NCBI GenBank assembly: GCA_016218155.1
Contig: JACREQ010000069.1
Span: forward strand, 177,613 to 241,612
From: Bacteroidia bacterium
Lineage (GTDB): Bacteria; Bacteroidota; Bacteroidia; Bacteroidales; GWA2-32-17
DNA: 64,000 bases
Direction: 5' to 3'
Shown: one piece after another, positions 8,235 to 16,761 of the stretch
Layout: every line of letters begins with the position of its first letter
How positions within the stretch are numbered: the stretch's first letter is position 1
Notes under the pieces: model-generated
The model's database searches: none
Told to the model about the DNA's origin: nothing
Seen by the model: only the letters and a program-made list of their open reading frames with translations
Made by a program: the position numbers and the translations under genes

Positions 8235-10715
8235 ATGATACTCTCTGATTTACAGGTTGGCGAACAGGCAATTATAGTTAAGATAAAAGGGCGTGGAGCT
8301 TTTCGTAAGCGAATTACAGAGATGGGCTTTGTTAAAGGCAAAAAAGTCAAATTAATAAAACGAGCCCCTTTAAAAGATCCGGTTATATATGAAATTATGG
8401 GTTATGAAGTTTCGTTAAGAAACTCAGAAGCCTCACTAATTGAAGTAATAACAGAATTAGAAATAATCAATAATATTGAAGAACACGAAACTGAAAATCT
8501 TGTAAACGAAGAATTTCTTTTACAAAAAGCAAGTGAGAAAGGTAAAACAATAAATATTGCATTAGTAGGCAATCCAAATTGTGGAAAAACTACTCTGTTT
8601 AATCATGCCTCAGGTTCTCAGGAACACGTTGGAAATTATAGTGGTGTTACTGTTGATGCTAAATCTGCAAAATTTAAACATAAAGGTTATACAATAAAAA
8701 TAGTTGATCTTCCCGGTACATATTCACTATCTGCATACTCACCTGAAGAACTATATGTAAGAAATTATATCTTTTCTGAATTCCCAGATATTGTGATTAA
8801 TGTTATAGATAGCTCTAATCTAGAACGAAACCTTTATTTAACAACTCAGTTAATAGATATGGATATAAAAGCTGTAATAGCTTTAAATATGTATGATGAG
8901 CTGGAAAAGAAAGGGGATAAATTTGATTTCGAGAAATTTGGTAAAATGGTTGGATTTCCTGTTACTCCTACTGTCAGCTCAAGAGGAAGAGGCATTTACC
9001 ATTTAATGGATAAAGTAATAGAATTATATGAAGATAATGAACCATATTACAGACATATCCACATAAATTACGGTCACAATATTGAGGAAAGAATTAAATT
9101 AATTCAGGAAAAAATAAAAATTAACAACAGTCTTACAGATAAATTTTCCTCAAGGTTTTTAGCTATAAAATTATTAGAAAAAGATAAAAATGTAAATCAG
9201 CTAATTGAAAGCTGCGAAAATAAAGCAGAGATTTTATCAATAGTATGCAAAAGCATAGATTTACTCGAGAATAATTTAAAAGAAGATAGTGAAACACTTG
9301 TTACCGATGCAAAATATGGGTTTATTGCAGGTGCTCTAAAAGAAACATACAAAGGTGGAACTAATACAAACAAAAACAGATCAAAAATAATTGATAGTTT
9401 TTTAACACATAAAATATTTGGCTTTCCTTTATTTATAGTAATAATGTGGATTATGTTTCAGGCAACTTTTACGCTTGGAAAATATCCAATGGGTTGGATT
9501 GACAGTCTGGTTAATTTATTCGGTAATTGGATTGATAACAATCTTGCAGCCAGCTCATTTAAAGACTTATTGATTGACGGTGTAATTCATGGAGTTGGCG
9601 GTGTAATTGTTTTTCTGCCAAATATTTTAATACTATTTTTCTTTATTTCATTAATGGAAGATACCGGCTATCTGGCCAGAGCAGCTTTTATTGTAGATAA
9701 ATTAATGCACAAAATTGGTTTACATGGAAAATCATTTATCCCGTTAATTATGGGTTTTGGTTGTAATGTTCCTGCAATAATGGCAACAAGAACAATAGAA
9801 AGCAAAAATGACAGAATACTTACCATTTTAATAAATCCATTTATGTCGTGTAGCGCACGACTGCCTGTTTATATTTTAATTATCGGAGCTGTTTTTCCAA
9901 GTCACCCAGGAAACATGCTATTTGCCATATATATTTTCGGAATTATTTTAGCAGCATTAATGGCAATTCTTTTTAAGAAAACGTTCTTCAGAACTAAAGA
10001 TATTCCATTTGTTATGGAATTACCACCATATAGAATGCCTACTTTAAGAAACACCACAAAACACATGTGGAGTAAGGCCACACAATACTTAAAGAAAATG
10101 TCGGGTGTAATATTAGTAGCTGCAATTATTGTTTGGGCTTTAGGCTATTTTCCTAGAGAAACAAAATACACTAAAGACTATCTTTCAATAAAACAAAAAT
10201 TAGAAAAAGAGTTAATAAATAAGTCAAATACTTCGAATGTTAATTTTATTAACGATGAAATAAGAAATATCAACAATAAAATGAAAGCCGAGCACCTCGA
10301 AAACTCATATATTGGAAGAATTGGGAAATTTATAGAGCCTGTTATGCGTCCTTTGGGTTTCGATTGGAGAATGAGTGTTAGTTTAGTTGCCGGAATAACC
10401 GGAAAAGAAATTGTTGTAAGTACGTTAGGAGTCCTATTTCAGGCTGATGGAGCCCCTGGATTAAATAATCAGACTTTAATTTACAAACTTAGAAATGCTA
10501 CAATTGACTCTAATTCTGAACAAAAATTATTTAATCCATTAACCGCTTTATCATATTTAGTTTTTGTTTTAGTGTATTTTCCATGTGTGGCTGCAATAGC
10601 AGCAGTTAGAAAAGAAACCGGGACATGGAAATGGGCAGCATTTACAGTTTTTTACTCAACAGCACTTGCATGGTTTTTAGCATTTTTAATACAAATAATT
10701 GGAAATCTCTTTTAA
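8235..10715 (+). CDS. feoB: Ferrous iron transporter FeoA-FeoB fusion
   Basis: The 826-residue protein joins FeoA and FeoB in one chain, common in Bacteroidota. Residues 1-75 are the SH3-like FeoA domain. A linker leads to the GTPase domain with G1 GNPNCGKT (112-119), G3 DLPGTYS and G4 NMYD, then a helical GDI region. The membrane part holds two Gate motifs including GFGCNVPAIMATRTIE with its conserved Cys, and many helices. A charged loop rich in Lys and Asn occurs in the second half (near residues 640-690). It imports Fe(II) across the inner membrane, expected under anoxic or low-oxygen conditions. The small Cys-rich partner follows immediately. Confidence 0.95.
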   Translation: MILSDLQVGEQAIIVKIKGRGAFRKRITEMGFVKGKKVKLIKRAPLKDPVIYEIMGYEVSLRNSEASLIEVITELEIINNIEEHETENLVNEEFLLQKASEKGKTINIALVGNPNCGKTTLFNHASGSQEHVGNYSGVTVDAKSAKFKHKGYTIKIVDLPGTYSLSAYSPEELYVRNYIFSEFPDIVINVIDSSNLERNLYLTTQLIDMDIKAVIALNMYDELEKKGDKFDFEKFGKMVGFPVTPTVSSRGRGIYHLMDKVIELYEDNEPYYRHIHINYGHNIEERIKLIQEKIKINNSLTDKFSSRFLAIKLLEKDKNVNQLIESCENKAEILSIVCKSIDLLENNLKEDSETLVTDAKYGFIAGALKETYKGGTNTNKNRSKIIDSFLTHKIFGFPLFIVIMWIMFQATFTLGKYPMGWIDSLVNLFGNWIDNNLAASSFKDLLIDGVIHGVGGVIVFLPNILILFFFISLMEDTGYLARAAFIVDKLMHKIGLHGKSFIPLIMGFGCNVPAIMATRTIESKNDRILTILINPFMSCSARLPVYILIIGAVFPSHPGNMLFAIYIFGIILAALMAILFKKTFFRTKDIPFVMELPPYRMPTLRNTTKHMWSKATQYLKKMSGVILVAAIIVWALGYFPRETKYTKDYLSIKQKLEKELINKSNTSNVNFINDEIRNINNKMKAEHLENSYIGRIGKFIEPVMRPLGFDWRMSVSLVAGITGKEIVVSTLGVLFQADGAPGLNNQTLIYKLRNATIDSNSEQKLFNPLTALSYLVFVLVYFPCVAAIAAVRKETGTWKWAAFTVFYSTALAWFLAFLIQIIGNLF

Positions 10716-10718
10716 TCT

Positions 10719-10847
10719 ATGATTTTTGATATTATTACAATAACGATAGTCCTTGCGGCAATATTAGCTTCAGTTTTTATGATTTACAACTCATTTAAAC
10801 CAAATTCAAAAAGACAGGGAAAATGCGACAAAAATTGTAGCTGTTAA
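10719..10847 (+). CDS. FeoB-associated Cys-rich membrane protein
   Basis: This 42-residue gene lies three bases after the feoB stop. It has one transmembrane helix (about residues 4-23) and a basic tail ending in CDKNCSC, giving three cysteines (36, 40, 42). That is the pattern of the FeoB-associated Cys-rich membrane protein family, a FeoC-like partner in many anaerobes. The cysteines could bind iron or another metal; the exact job is not established. Position right after feoB strongly supports the call. Confidence 0.82.
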   Translation: MIFDIITITIVLAAILASVFMIYNSFKPNSKRQGKCDKNCSC

Positions 10848-10890
10848 TTTTTTTCTGATAAACTTTTTTTCTTTTATTATCGTTTTTTAA

Positions 10891-10898
10891 TATATTTG
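10891..10898 (+). promoter_or_regulatory. -7 box upstream of the exported-protein cluster
   Basis: TATATTTG lies 33 bases before ATG 10932. It makes the in-frame TTG at 10896 unlikely as a start, since that codon is inside the promoter box. Confidence 0.5.
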
Positions 10899-10931
10899 TA
10901 TGTTAGAAATAAACTATTACACTTTAGAATC

Positions 10932-11399
10932 ATGAGAACCAGCTTATTAATTTTATTAGTCATAGCTTTTATTAACTTTTCTAATATTTTAAAGGCTCAG
11001 ACAGTAATTGAAATGACCCACCCTGGTGATGCTAATCTTGTATTATTGGTAGTTGATGATATTGCAAAAGCTGATATTGTAATTTACCGTACAGATGATA
11101 AAATAGATGCTGAAGAATGGGATTGTATGTGGAAATTCAGACAATGGGGATTTTCTAACTTCTCTATTTATCTTACTAAAAACCCTAATGACAGTCTTTT
11201 AACTGATCCTGAAATGGGTATTAATTACCAATTAATGGGAAAGGTATATTTTACAGACAAAAAAGACGAAAGAGGATATAAAACTCCTGGTTTCCAACTA
11301 GAGGGAGTTTTTCGTAAAACTTCTGTTGTAAAATCTGAAGAAAGTACTAAAAGTAAAGAAAAGGCAAGAAAAGAAGCCGAAGATAAATTTGGCGAATAA
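10932..11399 (+). CDS. Exported protein resembling DUF6150 (septoil-knot type)
   Basis: From ATG 10932 the product is 155 residues with a signal peptide (MRTSLLILLVIAFINFSNILKAQ). The mature part has short alternating strands with paired acidic motifs, such as LVLLVVDDIAKADIVIYRTDD, then a conserved-looking W-rich strand MWKFRQWGFSNFSIYL and GKVYFTDKKDERGY. This pattern resembles DUF6150, a small family predicted to form a 7(1) septoil knot, but I am not certain. The C-terminus is Lys/Glu-rich. It opens a run of four small exported proteins. Function unknown. Confidence 0.6.
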   Translation: MRTSLLILLVIAFINFSNILKAQTVIEMTHPGDANLVLLVVDDIAKADIVIYRTDDKIDAEEWDCMWKFRQWGFSNFSIYLTKNPNDSLLTDPEMGINYQLMGKVYFTDKKDERGYKTPGFQLEGVFRKTSVVKSEESTKSKEKARKEAEDKFGE

Positions 11400-11421
11400 T
11401 TTTTCTTGTTAACTATTATTT

Positions 11422-11607
11422 ATGAAATATTTTAAATTAACCTCACTCCTACTTATATTATTTGTTATTGTATTATCTTGTAACAATAATGTAACTCCTA
11501 AAATCATTGAAGAACGTGATCCTGTACATAAAATTCTTGAAGAAAAGGATTCAATGGTTATTTTCCCTGCAGATACTTCTAAAGTTAAGCCAGTGCACAA
11601 AAAATAA
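11422..11607 (+). CDS. Small lipoprotein, unknown function
   Basis: The 61-residue product has a signal sequence ending in the lipobox VLSC, giving a mature lipoprotein of about 41 residues. The mature part is polar and shows two imperfect copies of a short phrase (IIEERDPVHK and ILEEKDSMV). It has no recognisable domain. Its stop overlaps the ATG of the next gene by one base (TAATG at 11605-11609), so the two are probably made together. It may be a small envelope or entry-exclusion-type lipoprotein; no function can be stated. Confidence 0.6.
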   Translation: MKYFKLTSLLLILFVIVLSCNNNVTPKIIEERDPVHKILEEKDSMVIFPADTSKVKPVHKK

Positions 11608-12317
11608 TGCATAAGCTAGTCTTTCTATTTCTAACATTTTCTAATCTGTTACAAGCTCAGGAGTCTATTTTATCATTAGCCAAAGATTCTGATGCAGTTT
11701 GCATAAATCATTCTAAAATTGCAGAATTTAAGGTTACTACTATCTGTTTTGCAGAAAAGTTTGATAGCCTCCTTTTTGTAAACTATCCTATTCCTAGCAG
11801 AAAAATCAAATTTATTTTTCATAAAAGTAATTTCAATGCTGATGGATTTTCAAGTAATTACGAATGGAGTTTTGCAGAATCTGACAACCTCAAAAAAGAA
11901 GAAATAGAAAAATCTTCCGGAAGTTTCTTTATTCCAAATGAATATAAATACATTTTCGATAATCGTTTAATTCAAAGTATTGCAATTTCTGATGCCAGTC
12001 CAATTACAAATATCTCATATCATTATTCGAATGACAGCATTTATCAGAATATAACTATATACTCAACTTCTACTTCATCTCAGGTTGTAAAAAAAGTATT
12101 TCATAAGAATTTCAATAAATCGATTTATTGCAATACAGGAAATAAACAACATTTTTTTCCTGTTACACAAATTATAAGTTTAGGGAAAATTAGTTCAAAT
12201 AATATATACGTTAACGACCTGCCATTTATGTCTTTTTTTGATAAAATATTTGACAATAACCGATTTTTGATTGAAATTCGTACCGGATTATGGATATTAG
12301 CAGAAATTTCAGATTAA
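11607..12317 (+). CDS. Exported hypothetical protein
   Basis: The 236-residue protein starts with a short signal peptide (MHKLVFLFLTFSNLLQAQ, cleavage after AQ). The rest is beta-rich with many Asn, Ser, Ile and aromatic residues and two or three Cys (for example ICFAEK and IYCNTG). I recognise no family. It is translationally coupled to the small lipoprotein upstream and lies 12 bases before the next lipoprotein gene, so the three are likely co-expressed in the periplasm or at the surface. Confidence 0.6.
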   Translation: MHKLVFLFLTFSNLLQAQESILSLAKDSDAVCINHSKIAEFKVTTICFAEKFDSLLFVNYPIPSRKIKFIFHKSNFNADGFSSNYEWSFAESDNLKKEEIEKSSGSFFIPNEYKYIFDNRLIQSIAISDASPITNISYHYSNDSIYQNITIYSTSTSSQVVKKVFHKNFNKSIYCNTGNKQHFFPVTQIISLGKISSNNIYVNDLPFMSFFDKIFDNNRFLIEIRTGLWILAEISD

Positions 12318-12329
12318 ATTATAAATAAT

Positions 12330-12947
12330 ATGAAAATAATTTCAATTAGCACTTTGTTTATAATTCTTTGTTTGTATGGGTGTTATATTGGCAAGCCATT
12401 AAAAACAAAATCAATAATGTACATAAACTTTACTTCTGATACTAAAGTAAATACTTTTTTTGATGGCAAATATGCAAAAGAAACCAATTGGAAAGAATAT
12501 AAAAATGCTTTTATTCAAGGTTTAAAATCCGAATCAGGATATTATAATCTTGAAATAACCGAAAATGAAAAACAAAGTGCAGATTTTATATTGGATATTT
12601 CAAGTTTTTATGTCAGAGAATCTACTAATTCAGAAACTGTAAACGATGCAGCTTCACCATATAACGGAAAAACATTTCAATTAAGTAGCTGTGAAGCAGG
12701 TTCTACATTTAAATTATATACTGGTAAGAGAGAAAAAATGCTTGGTGAATGGAGTTCATCAGCATTAAAAGATGAAAAAATATCAAATAACAGAAATTTT
12801 GGCGACTATGTTTTTGGAGCAAATAAGGATAATTCGGAATACAGATATAAAGAACTTGATGATAATATTTGTACTACCCTTAGCGAAAAATGCGGAAAGC
12901 ATGTTATTGCAAAACTTACTCGTAAAATAGCTAAAAATCAGAAGTAA
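12330..12947 (+). CDS. Lipoprotein, unknown function
   Basis: The 205-residue product has a signal sequence ending in the lipobox LYGC. The mature region contains FDGKYAKETNWKEYKNAFIQGLKSE followed by ADFILDISSFYV, a layout seen in envelope lipoproteins that oligomerise around a central beta domain, but no named family is clear. Cys residues occur at SSCEAG, NICTTL and EKCGK and could form disulfides. It is the last of the four exported proteins and ends three bases before the methyltransferase gene. Function unknown. Confidence 0.6.
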   Translation: MKIISISTLFIILCLYGCYIGKPLKTKSIMYINFTSDTKVNTFFDGKYAKETNWKEYKNAFIQGLKSESGYYNLEITENEKQSADFILDISSFYVRESTNSETVNDAASPYNGKTFQLSSCEAGSTFKLYTGKREKMLGEWSSSALKDEKISNNRNFGDYVFGANKDNSEYRYKELDDNICTTLSEKCGKHVIAKLTRKIAKNQK

Positions 12948-12950
12948 AAA

Positions 12951-14114
12951 ATGAAATTTATTGCAAAAACATCTGCCGGACTCGAAGAAATTCTTGCTGA
13001 AGAATTAACATCACAAAATTTCAAGAACGTTAAAATTCTTCGCAGAGCTGTTGCTTTTACAGGTAATTTAGCAGAATTATACAGAGCCAACTATTGTCTA
13101 AGAACCGCATTAAGAATAATCTGGCCCATTTCTGAATTTACAGCAATTAACGAAACTGAATTATATAACAAAATATACGAAATAGCGTGGGATGAATACT
13201 TTGATTACAGAAAATCAATTTACATTGATGTATCTGCATACTCAAATAACTTCAGGCATACTGGTTTTCTTGCTCAAAAAACAAAAGACGCAGTTGTTGA
13301 TAAATTCAGAGATAAATTTAAAATTCGACCATCAGTAGATAAGATTGATCCTGACATTGTTATAAATGTTCACATTTATGAGGATAATGTTACTATTTCG
13401 TTAGATAGCTCGGGAAAGACATTAAACCAACGAGGTTATAGAAAATTTACTGGCGAAGCTCCGTTAAATGAAGTTCTTGCTTCAGGAATGTTGTTAATTT
13501 CAAAATGGGATAAAAAATCTTTGCTTATAGACCCAATGTGTGGCTCAGGAACAATTCCAATTGAAGCTGCATATATTGCAACCAACACTCCACCGGGGTT
13601 TAATAGAAAATATTATTCATTCATGAGTTGGAATTCTTTTGATGTAAAAGATTTAACATGGGTAAAAGAAAGAGCTAATGCGGATATTATACCTTCAGAA
13701 GCTGAAATAATTTGTTCAGATTTAAATCCCGAAATGATTGACTTTGCTTTTAACAATGCGAAAAATGCCGGAATGGTAGATTATATTACATTTAAAAAAG
13801 AAGATTTTTTTGATTCTATTCAGCCAAAATCTGCAGGTTTATTAATTTGCAACCCACCCTATGGCGAAAGATTACAAATTGAAGATATTTATGCTTTTTA
13901 TAACAGTATTGGTTCTCATTTAAAACATCAGTATATGGGTTTTAAAGCAGTTATTCTTTCTATGGATAACGAAGCAGCAAAATCTATAGGTCTTAAGTCT
14001 TCTAAAAAAGTTAAACTGTTTAACGGGCCAATAGAATGTACTTATCAGGAGTATCATCTATATCAGGGCAGTCGAAAAACAAATAATAATTCAAATTTAA
14101 CTGATGGAAAATAA
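12951..14114 (+). CDS. THUMP-domain class I RNA methyltransferase (RlmL N-terminal type)
   Basis: The 387-residue protein has an N-terminal THUMP domain (about residues 45-155) and a Rossmann methyltransferase domain with the SAM site IDPMCGSGTIPIEAA and the catalytic NPPYGER motif. This arrangement matches the m2G-forming half of RlmL/YcbY, which methylates G2445 of 23S rRNA; the RlmK half is absent, as in many Bacteroidota. Its end overlaps the start of the histidine kinase gene by 11 bases. Function as an rRNA (or possibly tRNA) guanine-N2 methyltransferase is likely; the exact target base is inferred. Confidence 0.87.
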   Translation: MKFIAKTSAGLEEILAEELTSQNFKNVKILRRAVAFTGNLAELYRANYCLRTALRIIWPISEFTAINETELYNKIYEIAWDEYFDYRKSIYIDVSAYSNNFRHTGFLAQKTKDAVVDKFRDKFKIRPSVDKIDPDIVINVHIYEDNVTISLDSSGKTLNQRGYRKFTGEAPLNEVLASGMLLISKWDKKSLLIDPMCGSGTIPIEAAYIATNTPPGFNRKYYSFMSWNSFDVKDLTWVKERANADIIPSEAEIICSDLNPEMIDFAFNNAKNAGMVDYITFKKEDFFDSIQPKSAGLLICNPPYGERLQIEDIYAFYNSIGSHLKHQYMGFKAVILSMDNEAAKSIGLKSSKKVKLFNGPIECTYQEYHLYQGSRKTNNNSNLTDGK

Positions 14115-15264
14115 AAACATAACTCCCAGCGAATCATCCGAGTTTTTGTGGGCATTGTTTAATAATATTCCTTCTGCAATTTTTGTAATTGACAAAAATA
14201 ACAAAATACACTTTTTTAATGATGCTTTCAAAAACCTGTTTGAAGCTGATGAATTTAATTCCTTAAATAAATTATGTGGAGAAGTAATAGGTTGTGAGTT
14301 TCAGCTTAAAGAAGGACAAATTTGTGGCCATACTACAGCATGCGAAAAATGTGCATTCCGAAATAATTTTATTAAAGGATTTATTGGAGATAAAGTTTTA
14401 AAAGAAAAAATAAGTAGAGAATTTGAAATTAAAAATATTAAAACTAAAAAGCATTTTACATTTATAAATAAACTTGTTCATTACAAAAATGAAGAAATGC
14501 AACTTGTTATTATTGATGACATAACCGAACAAGTTGAACAAAGAAAAAAATTAGAAGAATTATTAAAATTCAAAAACGAAATAATACAAATTGCAGCACA
14601 CGATATACGAAATCCAATTACAGCAATATACTCGTTTGCAGATGTACTACTAGATAAATCAAATGCATATAGCCCAGAAAAAACTACAGAATTTATAAAT
14701 ATTATTAAGGACTCTAGTAAATTTTCAATCGAATTACTAAACGACTTGCTCGATTTTTCTACACTTGAAGCTGAAGAATCAAGATTAAGATTAGCTGAGG
14801 TTGAATATACCGCTTTCTTAAAAGCAATTATCGAAATTAATCAGGTTATTGCAAATAAAAAGAGTATTAAATTAGATTTAATTAGTAACTGTACCCCAAT
14901 TAAATTACTAATAGATCAAAACAAAATTGAACAGGTAATTAATAATCTATTAAGTAACGCTATAAAATTCAGTAACAATAATTCTAAGATTGAAATATAC
15001 TGTCATTTCTTTAATGATACCATTTTAACAAAAGTTAAAGATTTCGGACCAGGCATTGCGAATAATGAAATCAGCAATTTATTTAAGCCATTTAATCGTG
15101 GCTCTGCAGTACCTACTGGTAATGAAAAAAGCACCGGATTAGGACTTGTTATCTCTAAAAAAATTATAAAAGCACATAACGGAAATATATGGGTTGAAAG
15201 TAAAACAGGCAAAGGTGCTGAGTTTATTTTTACAATTCCGATTCAAAGTATTTTAAGCAAATAA
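14104..15264 (+). CDS. Soluble PAS sensor histidine kinase with Cys-rich PAS motif
   Basis: The 386-residue protein has no membrane segment. Residues 12-145 form a PAS domain containing a Cys cluster: C58, C64, C74, C80 and C83 (GC, then CG, then CxxC). Residues 155-220 are the HisKA domain with H166 in AAHDIRNP. Residues 270-384 are the HATPase_c domain with the N-box (NNLLSNAIKF), DFGPGI and TGLGLVI. The Cys set could bind a metal, an iron-sulfur cluster or sense redox state. No response regulator is adjacent; the nearest receiver protein is 40 kb away. It overlaps the methyltransferase gene, perhaps only for transcriptional economy. Confidence 0.88.
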   Translation: MENKNITPSESSEFLWALFNNIPSAIFVIDKNNKIHFFNDAFKNLFEADEFNSLNKLCGEVIGCEFQLKEGQICGHTTACEKCAFRNNFIKGFIGDKVLKEKISREFEIKNIKTKKHFTFINKLVHYKNEEMQLVIIDDITEQVEQRKKLEELLKFKNEIIQIAAHDIRNPITAIYSFADVLLDKSNAYSPEKTTEFINIIKDSSKFSIELLNDLLDFSTLEAEESRLRLAEVEYTAFLKAIIEINQVIANKKSIKLDLISNCTPIKLLIDQNKIEQVINNLLSNAIKFSNNNSKIEIYCHFFNDTILTKVKDFGPGIANNEISNLFKPFNRGSAVPTGNEKSTGLGLVISKKIIKAHNGNIWVESKTGKGAEFIFTIPIQSILSK

Positions 15265-15306
15265 TTTATTTACCACTTTTTAACAATATTTTGATGTTTT
15301 CTTTGT

Positions 15307-15314
15307 TATTTTTG
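15307..15314 (+). promoter_or_regulatory. -7 box upstream of outer-membrane-type gene
   Basis: TATTTTTG ends 17 bases before ATG 15332. No -33 TTG is found at 19-21 bases. Confidence 0.45.
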
Positions 15315-15331
15315 TTGCAAACAAATTTAAC

Positions 15332-16573
15332 ATGAAGAAAATAATATTGTTATTAACATATATATGTTTATCGGGACATTTGTTCTCACAAAGTGCAGAG
15401 AAAGAAGTAAATCGGACAGGTGCACTAAAATTATTTATTGAATGTAACGATTGCGATTTAGCATTTATTAAAAAAGAAGTATTATATGTTAATTATGTTC
15501 GCGATCCAAAGGATGCTCAAGTACATGTACTTGTTTCATCTCAAAGTACTGGAAGTAGTGGTCAAGAATATAAATTATTTTTTACTGGTCAAAAAGAACT
15601 TATTGGAATGATTGATACAATTATTTTCTCTACGAATGCAAATAATACAACTTTTGAAATAAGAAACGATTTCCTTCATAATTTACAATTGGGCCTTCTT
15701 AGATATGTTGCTAAAACTAAATTAGCTAAAAATATTTCAATAAAATATGAATCTATTGCTGATACTACTGAAGTTAAAGATAAATGGGATAGTTGGGTAT
15801 TTACTTTAGGTTCTTCGGCATGGTTAAACGCAGAACAATTATATAATTCAGCAAGTATAAATTCAAATTTGCAAATAAACAGAGTCACTGAAAAATGGAA
15901 ATATGATATTTATATTGGACATAATTATTATAAACAAAGATTTGAAATGAGCGATACTACAATATATTCAACAAGTAAATCACTTTACTCATCTGCGCTT
16001 ATTGTTAAAAGTATCACAAATCATTGGTCAGCAGGCTTAACTGTTGGATCAAATTATTCTACCTATAGTAATATCAAATTAGGATATTTTGTATACCCTG
16101 CATTAGAATATAATATTTTTCCATACACAGAATCTTCAAGAAAACAATTCACCATCAGATATACAATTGGATATAAACATTATGATTATTTAGACACAAC
16201 CATTTATAATAAAATAAATGAAAAGCTTTACACACAAAGCTTAAATATTACACTTAACACTATTCAAAAATGGGGAAATATATCAATTTCTATTAATGGA
16301 CAAAACTATTTTCATGACTTTACAAAAAACAGTTTGAATACTTATATAGATTCAAAAATTCGCATTGTTAAAGGGTTATCTTTTAATATTTATGGTTCAT
16401 ATTCTTTTATAAGAAATCAATTATCATTACCAAAAAGCGGTGCAACTCAGGAAGAAATGCTACTTAGACAGAAAGAACTTGCTACAAGTTTTAGCTATTA
16501 TTTTAGTATTGGTTTAAGCTACACCTTCGGATCTATTTATAATAATGTAGTGAATCCAAGATTCGGCGGTTAA
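15332..16573 (+). CDS. Predicted outer-membrane beta-barrel protein
   Basis: The 413-residue product has a signal peptide (cleavage after LFSQ). Residues 25-140 are a small periplasmic domain with a CNDCDL motif and VRDPKDAQVHVLVSSQSTGSSG. From about residue 150 on, alternating aromatic-rich strands (for example WKYDIYIGHNYYKQRFEM) suggest a beta-barrel, ending with YYFSIGLSYTFGSIYNN and a short tail. It may be an uncharacterised Bacteroidota outer-membrane family. It stands alone with its own promoter and is followed by the tandem palindrome. Confidence 0.65.
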   Translation: MKKIILLLTYICLSGHLFSQSAEKEVNRTGALKLFIECNDCDLAFIKKEVLYVNYVRDPKDAQVHVLVSSQSTGSSGQEYKLFFTGQKELIGMIDTIIFSTNANNTTFEIRNDFLHNLQLGLLRYVAKTKLAKNISIKYESIADTTEVKDKWDSWVFTLGSSAWLNAEQLYNSASINSNLQINRVTEKWKYDIYIGHNYYKQRFEMSDTTIYSTSKSLYSSALIVKSITNHWSAGLTVGSNYSTYSNIKLGYFVYPALEYNIFPYTESSRKQFTIRYTIGYKHYDYLDTTIYNKINEKLYTQSLNITLNTIQKWGNISISINGQNYFHDFTKNSLNTYIDSKIRIVKGLSFNIYGSYSFIRNQLSLPKSGATQEEMLLRQKELATSFSYYFSIGLSYTFGSIYNNVVNPRFGG

Positions 16574-16581
16574 TTATTACC

Positions 16582-16656
16582 CTGATCTCAGCGTAGTTTG
16601 TAACTACGCTGAATAATATTCGCTGATCTCAGCGTAGTTTGTAACTACGCTGAATA
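16582..16656 (+). repeat. Tandem pair of 34-base palindromic repeats (REP-like)
   Basis: Two identical 34-base copies, 16582-16615 and 16623-16656, are spaced 41 bases start to start. Each holds a perfect 10-bp stem CAGCGTAGTT / AACTACGCTG around the loop TGT. The GTAG at the stem and paired arrangement recall REP sequences mobilised by RAYT transposases, but no transposase gene is in the window. They lie between the barrel gene and the M13 peptidase gene and could also act as a terminator. Confidence 0.8.
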
Positions 16657-16761
16657 GCATTTTCAACCCCATTTATTAAAAATCAAAAAAAATAATCAGC
16701 ATATGCTATTTCTTATCAAAATTTATAAAAAACTTAATTAGTTTTGAGAAAACAATCTTTT

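Noticed and set aside
16582..16656. The palindromic pair as a short CRISPR array
   Set aside because: Only two units, the spacer between them is seven bases, and each unit is itself a hairpin; no cas genes are present.
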